This document shows, piece after piece, positions 46,358 to 55,195 of a DNA stretch of 64,000 nucleotides. A program made the translations under genes and the position numbers. Location of the stretch: positions 1,364,001 through 1,428,000 of the forward strand of contig NZ_CP065800.1 of NCBI RefSeq assembly GCF_023206215.1, in the 5' to 3' direction. Each line of letters starts with the position of its first letter. Positions within the stretch are counted from its first letter, which is position 1. Below the pieces are notes generated by a model. The model was not told the origin of the DNA. It did not search any database and saw nothing but the letters and a program-made list of their open reading frames with translations. The DNA comes from Butyrivibrio fibrisolvens. Lineage in GTDB: Bacteria; Bacillota; Clostridia; Lachnospirales; Lachnospiraceae.

Positions 46358-48259
46358 ATGACAGATTATTTTGAGGCAATTGTACGTTTTTTTAAAAGGT
46401 TTTGGTCCTTTATCTTTGTTGGCTTCTTTCTGATTTGTACAATAATGCTTTATACAACAGTGGGAAATGATAGTTATCTTGCGATTCATGATAATCTTGA
46501 CCTTTTTATTCCTCAGTTTCAGATGATGAGAAATGATGGAACTTTTTTTGCCCTAGAAGCAAGTACTGACTTTTTGAATAATATTAGCAGAAATGTTCTA
46601 CCATCTGAATTTTCATTATATACAGTTTTGTATATGATTTTTCCTTCTTTCAAAGCATATATTGCAGGATATTTTATTAAGATTATCATCGCGATGATAG
46701 GAAGCGGACTTCTTGCTTATGATATTCTTACCAAGGAAGGACTTGATACATGGGTTAAGAGAGGTGTTTATTATATACATCCTGTTAAGCGCGATTATAC
46801 CAACATTGTTTCCCTTACGGTTTTAATATCTTTTACTTATGGTATTTTAAATCTTTTTCCTGCGTTTGGCATTCCATTTGCATCAATTCCGCTTATAATC
46901 TATTTCCTAAGAAAAGCTTATCTGGAACCTTCCTTTTGGATGTTTCTTTTGATTTTCTGTTATCCTTTCTTGTCATATTTTTCTTATCATGGCATCTTTA
47001 TCATGGGATATCTGGTTATAGCTATTATATGGATATGGATCCGTAATCACAAATTCCCCTGGCAGCTTGCACTTGGACTTGTGCTTCTGGCAGCTGGAAG
47101 TGTTATCTGTGAATACAGGCTTTTTGCTACAATGCTTTTCTCAAATGAAGTGACGATCAGATCTACAATGGTAGAAGCTAATTTGTCTGTCATTGAGATT
47201 CTTAAAGAGATTGCTACATCATGGGCAAGTGGAATGATGCATGCCAATGATGCGCATTTATATATTGTTCTTCCAACATGTGTGATCTACTTTTTTTATC
47301 TTAATAGTAAATATATCAAAGATGGCAACAGTATAGGAATTGTACATGATTATTATAATCTGTGTGCTCTTGGTATAGTCTTTAACAGTGTTGTATACGG
47401 TCTATATAACAGCGGAGTTATCAGAACAGTTTTTGAAACAATTGTACCGCCTCTCAAAGGATGGCAGTTTAATAGAACGATATTTTTTAATCCTTTCCTT
47501 TGGTATGCGTCCTTTTTTATTGTGTGCTATAGGATAATCCTTGATGTTTCTCAAGGCGGGCTGGAACCTAAAAAATCCTTGATCATAAAAATTTCTACAT
47601 ATCTGTTGGTATTACTGGCTATATTAGTTGTTATGTTTCAGCCAGTACTTCCTTTTGGTCAGACGGCAAGATATGATGATCTGTTCTATACAGCATATGG
47701 TCAGTACTACAGGCACTGCCATAATGGAGAGTCCAATAAGGATAATTTAAGCTATAAGGAATTCTATGATACAGAGCTTTTTGAATCCTTGAAGGCGGAG
47801 ATTGGCTATAAGGAAGGTGAGCAGAGTGTGGCATATCTTATGTATCCGGCACAGCTTGAATATAATGATATATCAACTCTTGATGGCTATCTTGGCTTCT
47901 ATTCTCAGGATTATAAGAATAAATGGAGGCAGGTCATTGCCCCTGCTTTGGATATGCAGCCTACATCTGCTGCATATTTCGATGAGTCAGGTATCAGATG
48001 TATTCTCTTTTCCGGGAATTACGAGTCTGTCCCAATGTATACGGGTACACTTGGAGGAATAACAGAGGATGATCTGTATATTGATCCCAAGGCATTATAC
48101 GATCTTGGATGTAAGTATGTCTTCTCAAGAGTTAAGATCACAAATGCAGAAGATGTAAATCTTTCACTTATAGCAAGTGGTCAGGGGGAAGCTTATAAAG
48201 TTTATGTCTATGAACTTTCTGAGCCTGTCATTACAGAAGAGAATGAAGAAATAAAATAA
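46358..48259 (+). CDS. DUF6044-like polytopic membrane protein (GT-C-like)
   Basis: A 633-residue protein with a first helix at about residues 16-33, then an outer loop with IHDNLDLFIPQFQMM, about ten more helices, and a C-terminal extracytoplasmic part of about 190 residues. The acidic HDNLD loop and overall plan match DUF6044 (YkoS-type) proteins, which are considered GT-C-like. AGGAGA precedes the ATG. A GT2 gene lies 0.6 kb downstream, with fdtA between, so donor and transferase may work together. The family name is by recall of motif and layout. Confidence 0.65.
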   Translation: MTDYFEAIVRFFKRFWSFIFVGFFLICTIMLYTTVGNDSYLAIHDNLDLFIPQFQMMRNDGTFFALEASTDFLNNISRNVLPSEFSLYTVLYMIFPSFKAYIAGYFIKIIIAMIGSGLLAYDILTKEGLDTWVKRGVYYIHPVKRDYTNIVSLTVLISFTYGILNLFPAFGIPFASIPLIIYFLRKAYLEPSFWMFLLIFCYPFLSYFSYHGIFIMGYLVIAIIWIWIRNHKFPWQLALGLVLLAAGSVICEYRLFATMLFSNEVTIRSTMVEANLSVIEILKEIATSWASGMMHANDAHLYIVLPTCVIYFFYLNSKYIKDGNSIGIVHDYYNLCALGIVFNSVVYGLYNSGVIRTVFETIVPPLKGWQFNRTIFFNPFLWYASFFIVCYRIILDVSQGGLEPKKSLIIKISTYLLVLLAILVVMFQPVLPFGQTARYDDLFYTAYGQYYRHCHNGESNKDNLSYKEFYDTELFESLKAEIGYKEGEQSVAYLMYPAQLEYNDISTLDGYLGFYSQDYKNKWRQVIAPALDMQPTSAAYFDESGIRCILFSGNYESVPMYTGTLGGITEDDLYIDPKALYDLGCKYVFSRVKITNAEDVNLSLIASGQGEAYKVYVYELSEPVITEENEEIK

Positions 48260-48482
48260 TTCATTAACCATTACAAATTGATGTTGCAAGTCTTGTTAAC
48301 ATGTAGACTAATTGCGTTCATAATCCCTTATTTTGGTCGTTTTTAAATTGTAGTTTATAACAAATATAGATAATAGATATTATAGAGTGTATAATAATAT
48401 AGCTAATCTTTGTCAAAAAAGATATAGAGCATAATAAGAGAATAATCTATATCTAAAGATTAAGCTTGAAAGGATAATATTA

Positions 48483-48899
48483 GTGGATAAAAGGTACAGA
48501 GTCCTTGAGTTCAAGGAGTATGGTGATGAGAGAGGCAATCTTGTTGTAGCAGAAGGAGATGGTAAGGATATTCCGTTTGCTATAAAGAGAGCCTTTTATA
48601 TATACGGCTCAGATTCTGAGGTTGTACGAGGTAAGCATGCTAATAGACTTACCAAGTTTGTCCTTATAAATGTTGCAGGATCCAGTGATGTATTAGTAGA
48701 CGATGGTACACACAAAGAGATAATTAAGTTGGATAAGCCAAGGATGGCTTTGTTCCTCGATACAATGGTCTGGAAAGAGATGTACAACTTCTCTCCCGAC
48801 TCTGTTCTTATGTGTCTTGCAAGTGAACATTATATGGAATCTGAGTATATCCGTGATTATGATGAATTTATAAAAGAAGTAAAAGAGGAAAAACATTGA
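48483..48899 (+). CDS. fdtA: dTDP-4-dehydro-6-deoxyglucose 3,4-ketoisomerase (FdtA/QdtA family)
   Basis: A 138-residue cupin with ERGNLVVAEG, FAIKRAFYIYGSD, VVRGKHANRLTKFVLINV (catalytic-type His) and a tail of the family. FdtA moves the keto group from C4 to C3 so that FdtB can set the 3-amino group. The start is a GTG at 48483 with AAAGGA upstream. Its stop overlaps the GT2 start by four bases, and fdtB follows the GT2 gene, so the three are one unit. QdtA-type activity (gluco product) cannot be told from sequence alone. Confidence 0.85.
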   Translation: MDKRYRVLEFKEYGDERGNLVVAEGDGKDIPFAIKRAFYIYGSDSEVVRGKHANRLTKFVLINVAGSSDVLVDDGTHKEIIKLDKPRMALFLDTMVWKEMYNFSPDSVLMCLASEHYMESEYIRDYDEFIKEVKEEKH

Positions 48900-49843
48900 G
48901 TAAGATATCTATTATAGTACCTGTATATTGGAATTCAGATACCCTTGAAATGCTATATGAAGATATGAAAGCCAAGATTTTAGATAAGCTTGGTGATTAT
49001 GAAATAGTATTCGTTGATGATGGCTCAGGAGATAATTCATGGGAGATCATGAACAAGATAAGAGAACGTGACAAGAATGTGGTATGTACAAGATTGTCAC
49101 GTAATTTTGGTGAGCATGCAGCTCTTCTTGCTGGTCTTTCCGTATGTACAGGAGATTGTGCGGTAACTAAGCAGGCTGATCTTCAGGAAGATTCGACACT
49201 TATTCTGGATATGTACGAGAGTTGGAAGCGTGGTAACAAGGTCGTTCTTGCTATCAGAAGATCCAGAGATGAAGGTGTTGTTAAGAAGTTCTTCGCAGGA
49301 ATGTACTATCGTATCGTTCGTAAACTTATCAACAAGGATATGCCCAAGGGCGGATGTGACTGCTATCTGGTAGATAGACAGGTAATAGAAGTGCTCGAGA
49401 AAATGGATGAGAAGAATTCATCACTGACGCTTCAGGTTATGTGGCTTGGATTTAGGTCTGAGAAGATTTATTTCGACCGTAAGAACCGAGAAGTAGGTAA
49501 GTCTAGGTGGACATTCTCCAAGAAGTTTAAACTTGTTGTAGATTCCATGATGAGTTTCACATATGTACCACTTCGTTTTATGGAGGTGACAGGTGTTTTA
49601 TTCGGGCTGTTTGCGATAATCGGCATGATCTCAGTTATTCATGAGAAGCTTACAGAGGGTACACCTATTCTGGGATATGCATCACTTATGTGCGTACTCT
49701 TATTCTCTTCAGGTCTTACACTTCTTATGGTCGGTATCATAGGCGAATATGTATGGAGAGCACTTGAAGAATCCAGAAATAGGCCGCCTTTTGTTATTGA
49801 TACTGTAGTCAAAGACACTAAAAGTATAGATGATAATAAATAA
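48896..49843 (+). CDS. Glycosyltransferase family 2, GtrB/ArnC-like
   Basis: A 315-residue enzyme: ISIIVPVYWNSDTLEML, FVDDGSGDNSW, FGEHAALLAGLS, KQADLQED as metal site, VGKSRWTFSKKFKLVVD, and two C-terminal helices. It is a typical polyprenyl-phosphate sugar synthase. It starts at TTG 48896, inside the end of fdtA, so translation is coupled. Placed between fdtA and fdtB, it may load the 3-amino sugar (Fuc3N or Qui3N type) on the lipid carrier; that is inference from order. Confidence 0.85.
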   Translation: MSKISIIVPVYWNSDTLEMLYEDMKAKILDKLGDYEIVFVDDGSGDNSWEIMNKIRERDKNVVCTRLSRNFGEHAALLAGLSVCTGDCAVTKQADLQEDSTLILDMYESWKRGNKVVLAIRRSRDEGVVKKFFAGMYYRIVRKLINKDMPKGGCDCYLVDRQVIEVLEKMDEKNSSLTLQVMWLGFRSEKIYFDRKNREVGKSRWTFSKKFKLVVDSMMSFTYVPLRFMEVTGVLFGLFAIIGMISVIHEKLTEGTPILGYASLMCVLLFSSGLTLLMVGIIGEYVWRALEESRNRPPFVIDTVVKDTKSIDDNK

Positions 49844-49992
49844 TAATTCTGAGAATATAGATATTATAAATTCCGATACTATAAACTCAGAGATTGATAA
49901 AAATAGAGATTTATCATAAAAATAATTGAAAAGACTCGCACTATAAAGCTTTCTAGCTATTCAGTATAAGAAGTAGAGTCTTGAGGTATGAG

Positions 49993-51153
49993 ATGAAAAT
50001 ATTAGCTAACAGGATGGATCTTGGTTTTCAGAAACATCAAGCAGAGTATGAAGAAGCGGCACTACGTGTTCTTCGTTCCGGATGGTATATTCTTGGAAAT
50101 GAATTAAAAACTTTTGAAGAAGAATTTGCTTCATATAACGAATTTGGAAGTGATAATAGACGATTAGAGTCTTTTGACTGCACTGCAAATACTGATGATT
50201 GCGATACATCCAAAGTTTATTGCGCAGGACTTGCTTCAGGACTGGATGCCCTCTGGATTGGTATACGTATGCTGGGCATTGGAGCAGGGGATGAAGTTAT
50301 AGTTCAGGGCAATACTTATATAGCAAGTGTCATGGGTATTACTATGAACGGTGCCACTCCTATATTCGTAGAACCGGATGAGAATTCGCAGATAGATATA
50401 GATGCTATAGAGAGAAGTATTACAGATAAGACTAAAGCGGTTATGGTTGTCCACCTTTATGGCCAGGTTACAGATATGACCAGAATTGTGGATATATGCA
50501 AAAAGCATGGTCTGTTACTTATTGAGGACTGTGCTCAGGCTCATGGTGCTATGTGGAAAGGCCAGAAGGTCGGAACATTTGGCAATGTTGGTTGCTTTTC
50601 TTTTTACCCTACTAAGAATATGGGAGCTTTTGGCGATGCAGGTGCTGTTATAGCTCATGATCCTAAGTTTATAGAAGAGGTTAAGACATATCGTAACTAC
50701 GGAAGCCACAAGCATTATTACAATAAAGTGGTAGGTGCCAACTCAAGACTTGATGAGATGCAGGCAGCTCTTTTGAAAGTAAGACTTAAATATATGGACG
50801 AGATTACAGATGAAAGACGTAGTCTTGCGTCAAGATATTCACAAAAGATTGATAACCCTCAGATTATCATACCCAAAGAGGTAGATAATAGCTATGCGGT
50901 ATGGCATCAGTATGTTATCAGATGCAAGAACCGTGATAAGCTAATAGATTATTTGAATGAAAAAGAGATAGGAAGCATCATCCACTATCCGGTTCCACCT
51001 CACCTTCAAGAAGCATATGCATATCTTGGTCACGAGGAAGGCGAATATCCGATAACAGAAGAATATGCTAATGAAGTTCTCTCTATTCCGATGTACAATG
51101 GCATGACTATGGAAGAGCAGGATTATGTAATCGATGCTCTTAATAATTTTTGA
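49993..51153 (+). CDS. fdtB: dTDP-3-amino-3,6-dideoxyhexose transaminase
   Basis: A protein of about 386 residues of the DegT family with VLRSGWYILGNEL, YCAGLASGLDALWIGIR, IEDCAQAHGAMW and the Schiff-base Lys in FYPTKNMGAFGDAG. This set matches FdtB/QdtB. An insertion of about 25 residues (NNRRLESFDCTANT-like, near residue 60) sits before the cofactor loop and is not usual. GAGG precedes the ATG at 49993 by six bases. Together with fdtA it makes a 3-amino-3,6-dideoxyhexose; rmlA and rmlB, which supply the dTDP precursor, are not in the window. Confidence 0.88.
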   Translation: MKILANRMDLGFQKHQAEYEEAALRVLRSGWYILGNELKTFEEEFASYNEFGSDNRRLESFDCTANTDDCDTSKVYCAGLASGLDALWIGIRMLGIGAGDEVIVQGNTYIASVMGITMNGATPIFVEPDENSQIDIDAIERSITDKTKAVMVVHLYGQVTDMTRIVDICKKHGLLLIEDCAQAHGAMWKGQKVGTFGNVGCFSFYPTKNMGAFGDAGAVIAHDPKFIEEVKTYRNYGSHKHYYNKVVGANSRLDEMQAALLKVRLKYMDEITDERRSLASRYSQKIDNPQIIIPKEVDNSYAVWHQYVIRCKNRDKLIDYLNEKEIGSIIHYPVPPHLQEAYAYLGHEEGEYPITEEYANEVLSIPMYNGMTMEEQDYVIDALNNF

Positions 51154-51189
51154 TTCTTTAGGTAGAGAAAGTATATATTAGAGCGTATA

Positions 51190-51240
51190 AAAAACAAGCA
51201 ATCTGAATTTTTATGTAGAATCCAGATTGCTTGTTTTATT
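51190..51240. terminator. Bidirectional terminator
   Basis: AAAACAAGCAATCTG pairs with CAGATTGCTTGTTTT, with A-rich and T-rich flanks, between fdtB (plus) and the SGNH lipoprotein gene (minus). Confidence 0.88.
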
Positions 51241-51305
51241 AAAAGGAACTCAAACCCTCTGATGGTCTGGCTATCCGGACATAGTCCCTTGTGTGACTAT
51301 GTTTA

Positions 51306-52484
51306 TTAATAGTCAGCTATTGAAAGCATAGCATTAACATCGCCTTCATTTGCAGAATCATATATTCCCATATCATCTAATATGATCCTTCTAAGTGCTT
51401 TGGCATATACAACACGTCCTTTGTAAGACAGATGTACATTGTCTTCAAGGTACTCCTTGTATGTATAAGAGTTAAGATTAAAGGTTGTACCGCTTACAGC
51501 ATCAAGTTTCTTGGCGCCTATATTATCAGCCAGTCTAAGTGCAAAATCAGCATAATATGCAAGTGATCCCTGACCTTTTGAAACATTATAAGCATCTCCC
51601 ATGTCTTTGCCGGAGCCATTATAGAATCTGCAATAGCATGGTGTACAGATGATAAAATGGGCATTCGGTGAGATCTCTTTGAGCATCTTGATTCCAAGAT
51701 TCAAAGCACCGTAATAAGTATGCTCATCATAAGGATCTTCTTCATTGTAGATATCAAGACCCATGTAGTAATCATTATAACCATATTCGATGATATAATA
51801 ATCTACCTTCTCAGGCTGAATGGAGTAGAGAACAGTTTCATATTCTTCATCCAGTGATATTGGATAATCATCTGTATTAAGGTCTCGCTTCAACATATGG
51901 CAGATAGCTGTGAAGTTAGCCTCTTCATAATCGTTATTACCTTCAGTCGTGCTGTTTCCAGTCTGGGTTCTCTCTATTGCAGCACAAGTTCCGCCAACTC
52001 CAAGGTTATAATGAAGTGCATTCATTTCTTCACCAACAAGTTCAGAAATTGATGTACTGGAGTTTCTCCATCTGTCGAACTGGCTGTCTCCAATAAACAC
52101 AAGCTGAAGGTCACCATCAGGAACAGGTTCATTGCCTCCGCCGTAAGGATCTTTGTGGACAGTGGTTGTTTCTGTAGTAGAAGCTTCTGCAGCGGCAGCT
52201 GTATTATATGTAGCGCCGGTACTAGCTTCTCCTGAATCACTTGAAGCACCTTCTGATGAATCAGTAGCAGCCTCACCTGAAATCATTGTAGTCTGTGCAG
52301 TTGCCTGATCGGATCCGGAAGAACCTGCTACAGAAGCATTATTGACTGAAGCAGCAGAGTTGGATGTACCAGACATCTTTTCACCGGTGACTCCGAGATT
52401 TGGAAAACTTGGAGAAGTACAACCTGTTACAAGAGACATCATCATGATTAACGATGTAGTTGATAGTAGTTTATGTATAGACAT
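51306..52484 (-). CDS. SGNH/GDSL-hydrolase lipoprotein
   Basis: A 392-residue protein with a lipoprotein signal ending LVTGC, a Ser/Ala/Thr-rich linker to about residue 115, and an SGNH domain: VFIGDSQFDRW (nucleophile Ser present), YGYNDYY and DNVHLSYKG (Asp-His). It is the active-looking paralogue of the protein at 36046-37104. It may remove or transfer acyl groups on the surface glycan. GGGGAGG precedes the ATG. A small hairpin (CATAGTC with GACTATG, 51280-51301) follows its stop. Confidence 0.85.
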   Translation of the reverse strand: MSIHKLLSTTSLIMMMSLVTGCTSPSFPNLGVTGEKMSGTSNSAASVNNASVAGSSGSDQATAQTTMISGEAATDSSEGASSDSGEASTGATYNTAAAAEASTTETTTVHKDPYGGGNEPVPDGDLQLVFIGDSQFDRWRNSSTSISELVGEEMNALHYNLGVGGTCAAIERTQTGNSTTEGNNDYEEANFTAICHMLKRDLNTDDYPISLDEEYETVLYSIQPEKVDYYIIEYGYNDYYMGLDIYNEEDPYDEHTYYGALNLGIKMLKEISPNAHFIICTPCYCRFYNGSGKDMGDAYNVSKGQGSLAYYADFALRLADNIGAKKLDAVSGTTFNLNSYTYKEYLEDNVHLSYKGRVVYAKALRRIILDDMGIYDSANEGDVNAMLSIADY

Positions 52485-52734
52485 TTTTCCTCCCCTTAGA
52501 AATATTACAAAATTATTACAAAAGATATTTTAACATAGAAATAATCACTGTGCCATAAATATAACTTAAAAACGATATATAATAGCTTTTTGGGGCTATA
52601 GAGTTTATAATGTTTTAGTGTTATGTGTTTCATAAAAGTGAGCATAATTATTCTAGTATGCTTTGGAATGTATCTTCATAAATACGTACCTGAATAACAA
52701 GCATACAATGAGTTGAATAAAAAAGAGGTAGAAG

Positions 52735-53709
52735 ATGTCTAAACCTATTTTATGGATTGTAATTCCATGCTATAACGAAGAAAACGTCCTCCCTATCACG
52801 TCTCCGCTTTTTTTACAGCAGCTAGAGAAGATGATAGGAGAAGAGAAGATATCTGATAAGAGCCGTATATTATTTGTAAATGACGGATCCAAAGATAAAA
52901 CCTGGGATATCATCACAGAACTTGCTGATAGCAATGAGCATTTTATAGGAATATCTCAGAGCAGAAACCGTGGCCATCAGAATGCTGTCCTTGCCGGCCT
53001 TATGGAGGCTAGAAATGTTTGTGATATCACGATATCTATAGACTGCGATGGTCAGGATGACATAAGCGCCATGGACAAGATGGTAGATGCATATCTTAAT
53101 GGAGCTGAGGTTGTATATGGCGTCAGATCCAAGAGAGATACAGATACTTTCTTTAAGAAATTCACAGCAGAGTCTTTTTATAAACTGCTTAACTGGATGG
53201 GAGCAGAAGTTGTCTACAACCATTCTGACTACAGACTTATCTCCTCGAGAGTTCTTGAAGAGTTTGCTGACTTCCACGAAGTTAATATCTATCTAAGAGG
53301 TATGGTTCCACTTGTTGGCTTTAAGTCTGCGATAGTATATTACGAGCGTCACGAGCGTATGGCTGGTGAGAGTCACTATCCCCTTAGCAAGATGCTCCAC
53401 CTCGCATTTGATGGCATTACATCGCTCTCTGTAAAGCCTATATCCATTATTACAGGCCTTGGAACCATCGTAAGTCTTATAGGTATCATAGGAATCATAT
53501 GGGCCTTCATAGTAGCTATCACAGGTAAGGGGCAGCCGGGATGGGCATCTACTATTTGTATAGTTTGTTTCCTTGGAGGTATACAGCTGATATCAATAGG
53601 TGTCATCGGAACCTATATCGGTAAGATATATATGGAGAGCAAGCACAGGCCGAGATACATTATCAGTGAAAAGACCTGGGAGCCTTATGAAAGGCATTAT
53701 AAAGGATAG
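52735..53709 (+). CDS. Glycosyltransferase family 2, GtrB-like
   Basis: A 324-residue enzyme with VIPCYNEENVLP, LFVNDGSKDKTWDI, GHQNAVLAGLMEA, IDCDGQDD (metal site), VYGVRSKRDTDTFFKK, ERMAGESHYPLSKM, and two C-terminal helices. It belongs to the YkcC/GtrB type that makes polyprenyl-phosphate glucose or a similar donor. It is a single-gene unit with AGAGG before ATG and its own terminator, and is the last glycan gene before the conflict-system island. Confidence 0.88.
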   Translation: MSKPILWIVIPCYNEENVLPITSPLFLQQLEKMIGEEKISDKSRILFVNDGSKDKTWDIITELADSNEHFIGISQSRNRGHQNAVLAGLMEARNVCDITISIDCDGQDDISAMDKMVDAYLNGAEVVYGVRSKRDTDTFFKKFTAESFYKLLNWMGAEVVYNHSDYRLISSRVLEEFADFHEVNIYLRGMVPLVGFKSAIVYYERHERMAGESHYPLSKMLHLAFDGITSLSVKPISIITGLGTIVSLIGIIGIIWAFIVAITGKGQPGWASTICIVCFLGGIQLISIGVIGTYIGKIYMESKHRPRYIISEKTWEPYERHYKG

Positions 53710-53731
53710 TAGTTTTTGCTTAGAATTAATT

Positions 53732-53803
53732 GGGCAGCTGTCACTACTTGTGTCATCATGTATGTTAGATTGGTGATACAAGCTGTGACGGGCTGCCTTT
53801 TTG
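53732..53803 (+). terminator. Rho-independent terminator
   Basis: GGGCAGC and GTCAC pair with GTGAC and GGCTGCC, with a further inner stem (CTTGTGTCATCA with TGATACAAG), followed by TTTTT. It ends the GT2 transcript. Confidence 0.85.
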
Positions 53804-53993
53804 ATACGTGGGGCATTATGCCGGATTCTTGTCGATTTGGCATAAGGATCAGCAGCATAAAAATGCAGGTGTCAAGAGACGTAGGTGGGTTGAGGATATA
53901 AGTGGCTGAAGTATTATATAACCGGTAAATAATCATGAAACCATGATTTTGATATTAAGATTTTGAGATGAATAATTGGGGATGAATTGTTTA

Positions 53994-54215
53994 GTCTGGA
54001 CAATTTGGCTTGAAAATCTGCTTAAAATATTTTGTCTGAATAATTATGTCTGAATAATTATGTCTGAATAATTATGTCTGAATAATTATGTTTGAATAAT
54101 TATGTTTGAATAATTATGTCTGAATGATTTTGTCTGAATGATTTTGCCAGAATAATTTTGTTTGTATTCTTTTGTCTGAAAAATTTGGATTGAATTATTT
54201 GGATTGAATAGTTTA
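53994..54215. repeat. 14-bp minisatellite, about 16 units
   Basis: Units of GTCTGAATAATTAT recur exactly every 14 bases from 54034 to about 54215; the central units are identical or nearly so and they decay toward both ends (GTTTG, GATTG variants, with irregular units to 53994). The period of 14 breaks every reading frame, so it is not coding. It lies between the GT2 terminator and copy 1 of the island repeat. Confidence 0.85.
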
Positions 54216-54239
54216 TCTTAAACAGTAAGATATAAATGA

Positions 54240-54711
54240 ACACATTAATAGCATATATAATGCTCAAAATATCATTAAAATGCTAGAAAAATACGATTAA
54301 AACAATAACATATAATCGCAATAACGAATGCGTTTTGGAGCAAAAATGAGGAAACTATATCACTGCACCAAACACCGTAAATGACTACTGTTCTTTGCTG
54401 CAAGGATACTATCAATATTGCGAATGAGATTAATCATTTGTTCGATACCCCCTAGGATGACGTTTCGTCAGAAAATGAACAAAAAAATTTTTAGCATAAT
54501 ATAATTAATTTGTGCTTGCGAAGAGCACACATAATTCTTTCAGGCTTGGCCATCATAAAAGGGGCAACTTTTATAAAACAGACCAAGTACTGTCGGATCC
54601 GCAGAGATCCATACCGCGTTTACGAATGGGGGATTAGTAATCGATAGGTTCTAGGGATATGCGTTATTGTCATCCTCTATCATATATGATAATAACGCAA
54701 ACTGCCATCAT
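54240..54711. repeat. Island-flanking direct repeat, copy 1
   Basis: This segment matches 58357-58820 in the same orientation. From 54402 to 54711 the match has no gaps (constant offset 4109) and about 12 mismatches, so about 96% identity; before that it is recognisable but diverged (shared AAATGCT, AGAAAAATA, GGAAACTATA). It has no reading frame of note and holds an RNA-like core. Together with copy 2 it brackets the helicase gene. Confidence 0.85.
54512..54698 (+). ncRNA. Candidate structured non-coding RNA, copy 1
   Basis: TGAACA (54476-54481) and TATAAT (54500-54505) with 18 bases between form a promoter-like pair. Downstream are successive stems: GTGCT with AGCAC; CTTGG with CCAAG enclosing ATAAAAG with CTTTTAT; GGATC with GATCC; and a closing GCGTTATTGTCAT with ATGATAATAACGC. 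Upstream, TGACG TTT CGTCA adds another. Differences between copies keep pairing (AGCAC to AGCGC gives a G-U pair). No known family is recognised. No T tract follows the last stem. Confidence 0.5.
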
Positions 54712-55026
54712 TTGCCAGTAATAAAGTGATGAGCATTGATGAGACGATGTTGGCAGATCTATCTACGTCTGGTATAACCGGTAGTTACAAATCATATCAT
54801 TTAAGAGCTTCTTTGAATTTCCATAACAATTAATAGCGATAACTTATCAGTTAATGAGCATAGATTTTTCCTAAAACTAAGACTTTAATAATACCTCCAT
54901 AAACCTTCACTTTATCGCACAAACAATATACTATTAATATACAAAAACGGCAGAAACAACAAAAAACAGCAGAAACAAAAGAAACAGCAGAAACAGTAAT
55001 AAAATGCCTTGTGAAAGGAAATAATA
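54712..55026. other. Non-coding gap with low-complexity tract
   Basis: Between copy 1 and the glyoxalase remnant I see no gene. From about 54949 to 55000 there is an A-rich low-complexity run with repeated GCAGAAACA units. The rest is AT-rich. Confidence 0.6.
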
Positions 55027-55155
55027 AATCTTAGAAATATACTAATAGTAGTTAACGACATCGAAAATTCCAAACATTTCTATCATGACCTATTTGGGCT
55101 GGAGCCAATATCAGACAATGCTGGGAATCTTATAGAAGTTGGCACTTCGATGTGA
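55027..55155 (+). pseudogene. Remnant of a glyoxalase/VOC-family gene
   Basis: A 43-codon open stretch reads NLRNILIVVNDIENSKHF, then YHDLFGLEPISDNAG and NLIEVGTSM before a TGA. This is the start of a vicinal-oxygen-chelate domain (beta-alpha with the ...FYxxLFGL motif). There is no start codon in place and the rest of the domain is missing. It directly precedes the helicase gene, so the island probably landed in or deleted most of this gene. Confidence 0.65.
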
Positions 55156-55195
55156 ACCACAGCGATAAAAAAGCCTTAGATTGGAGCCGTATAAT

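Noticed and set aside
51241..51301. Palindromic sequence after the SGNH lipoprotein gene as a riboswitch
   Set aside because: It is downstream of both converging genes and forms only a short hairpin, without known riboswitch motifs.
53716..53901. Small open frame of 61 codons after the GT2 gene
   Set aside because: It starts with TTG, lies over a strong terminator hairpin, and has no ribosome site or recognisable domain.
53994..54215. Regularly spaced repeats as a CRISPR array
   Set aside because: The units are contiguous 14-bp copies without spacers and there are no cas genes nearby.
54590..54640. ACCGCG in the island repeat as a T-box antiterminator
   Set aside because: The T-box consensus around it (GGGTGGNACCGCG) is not met and no amino-acid gene or terminator follows.
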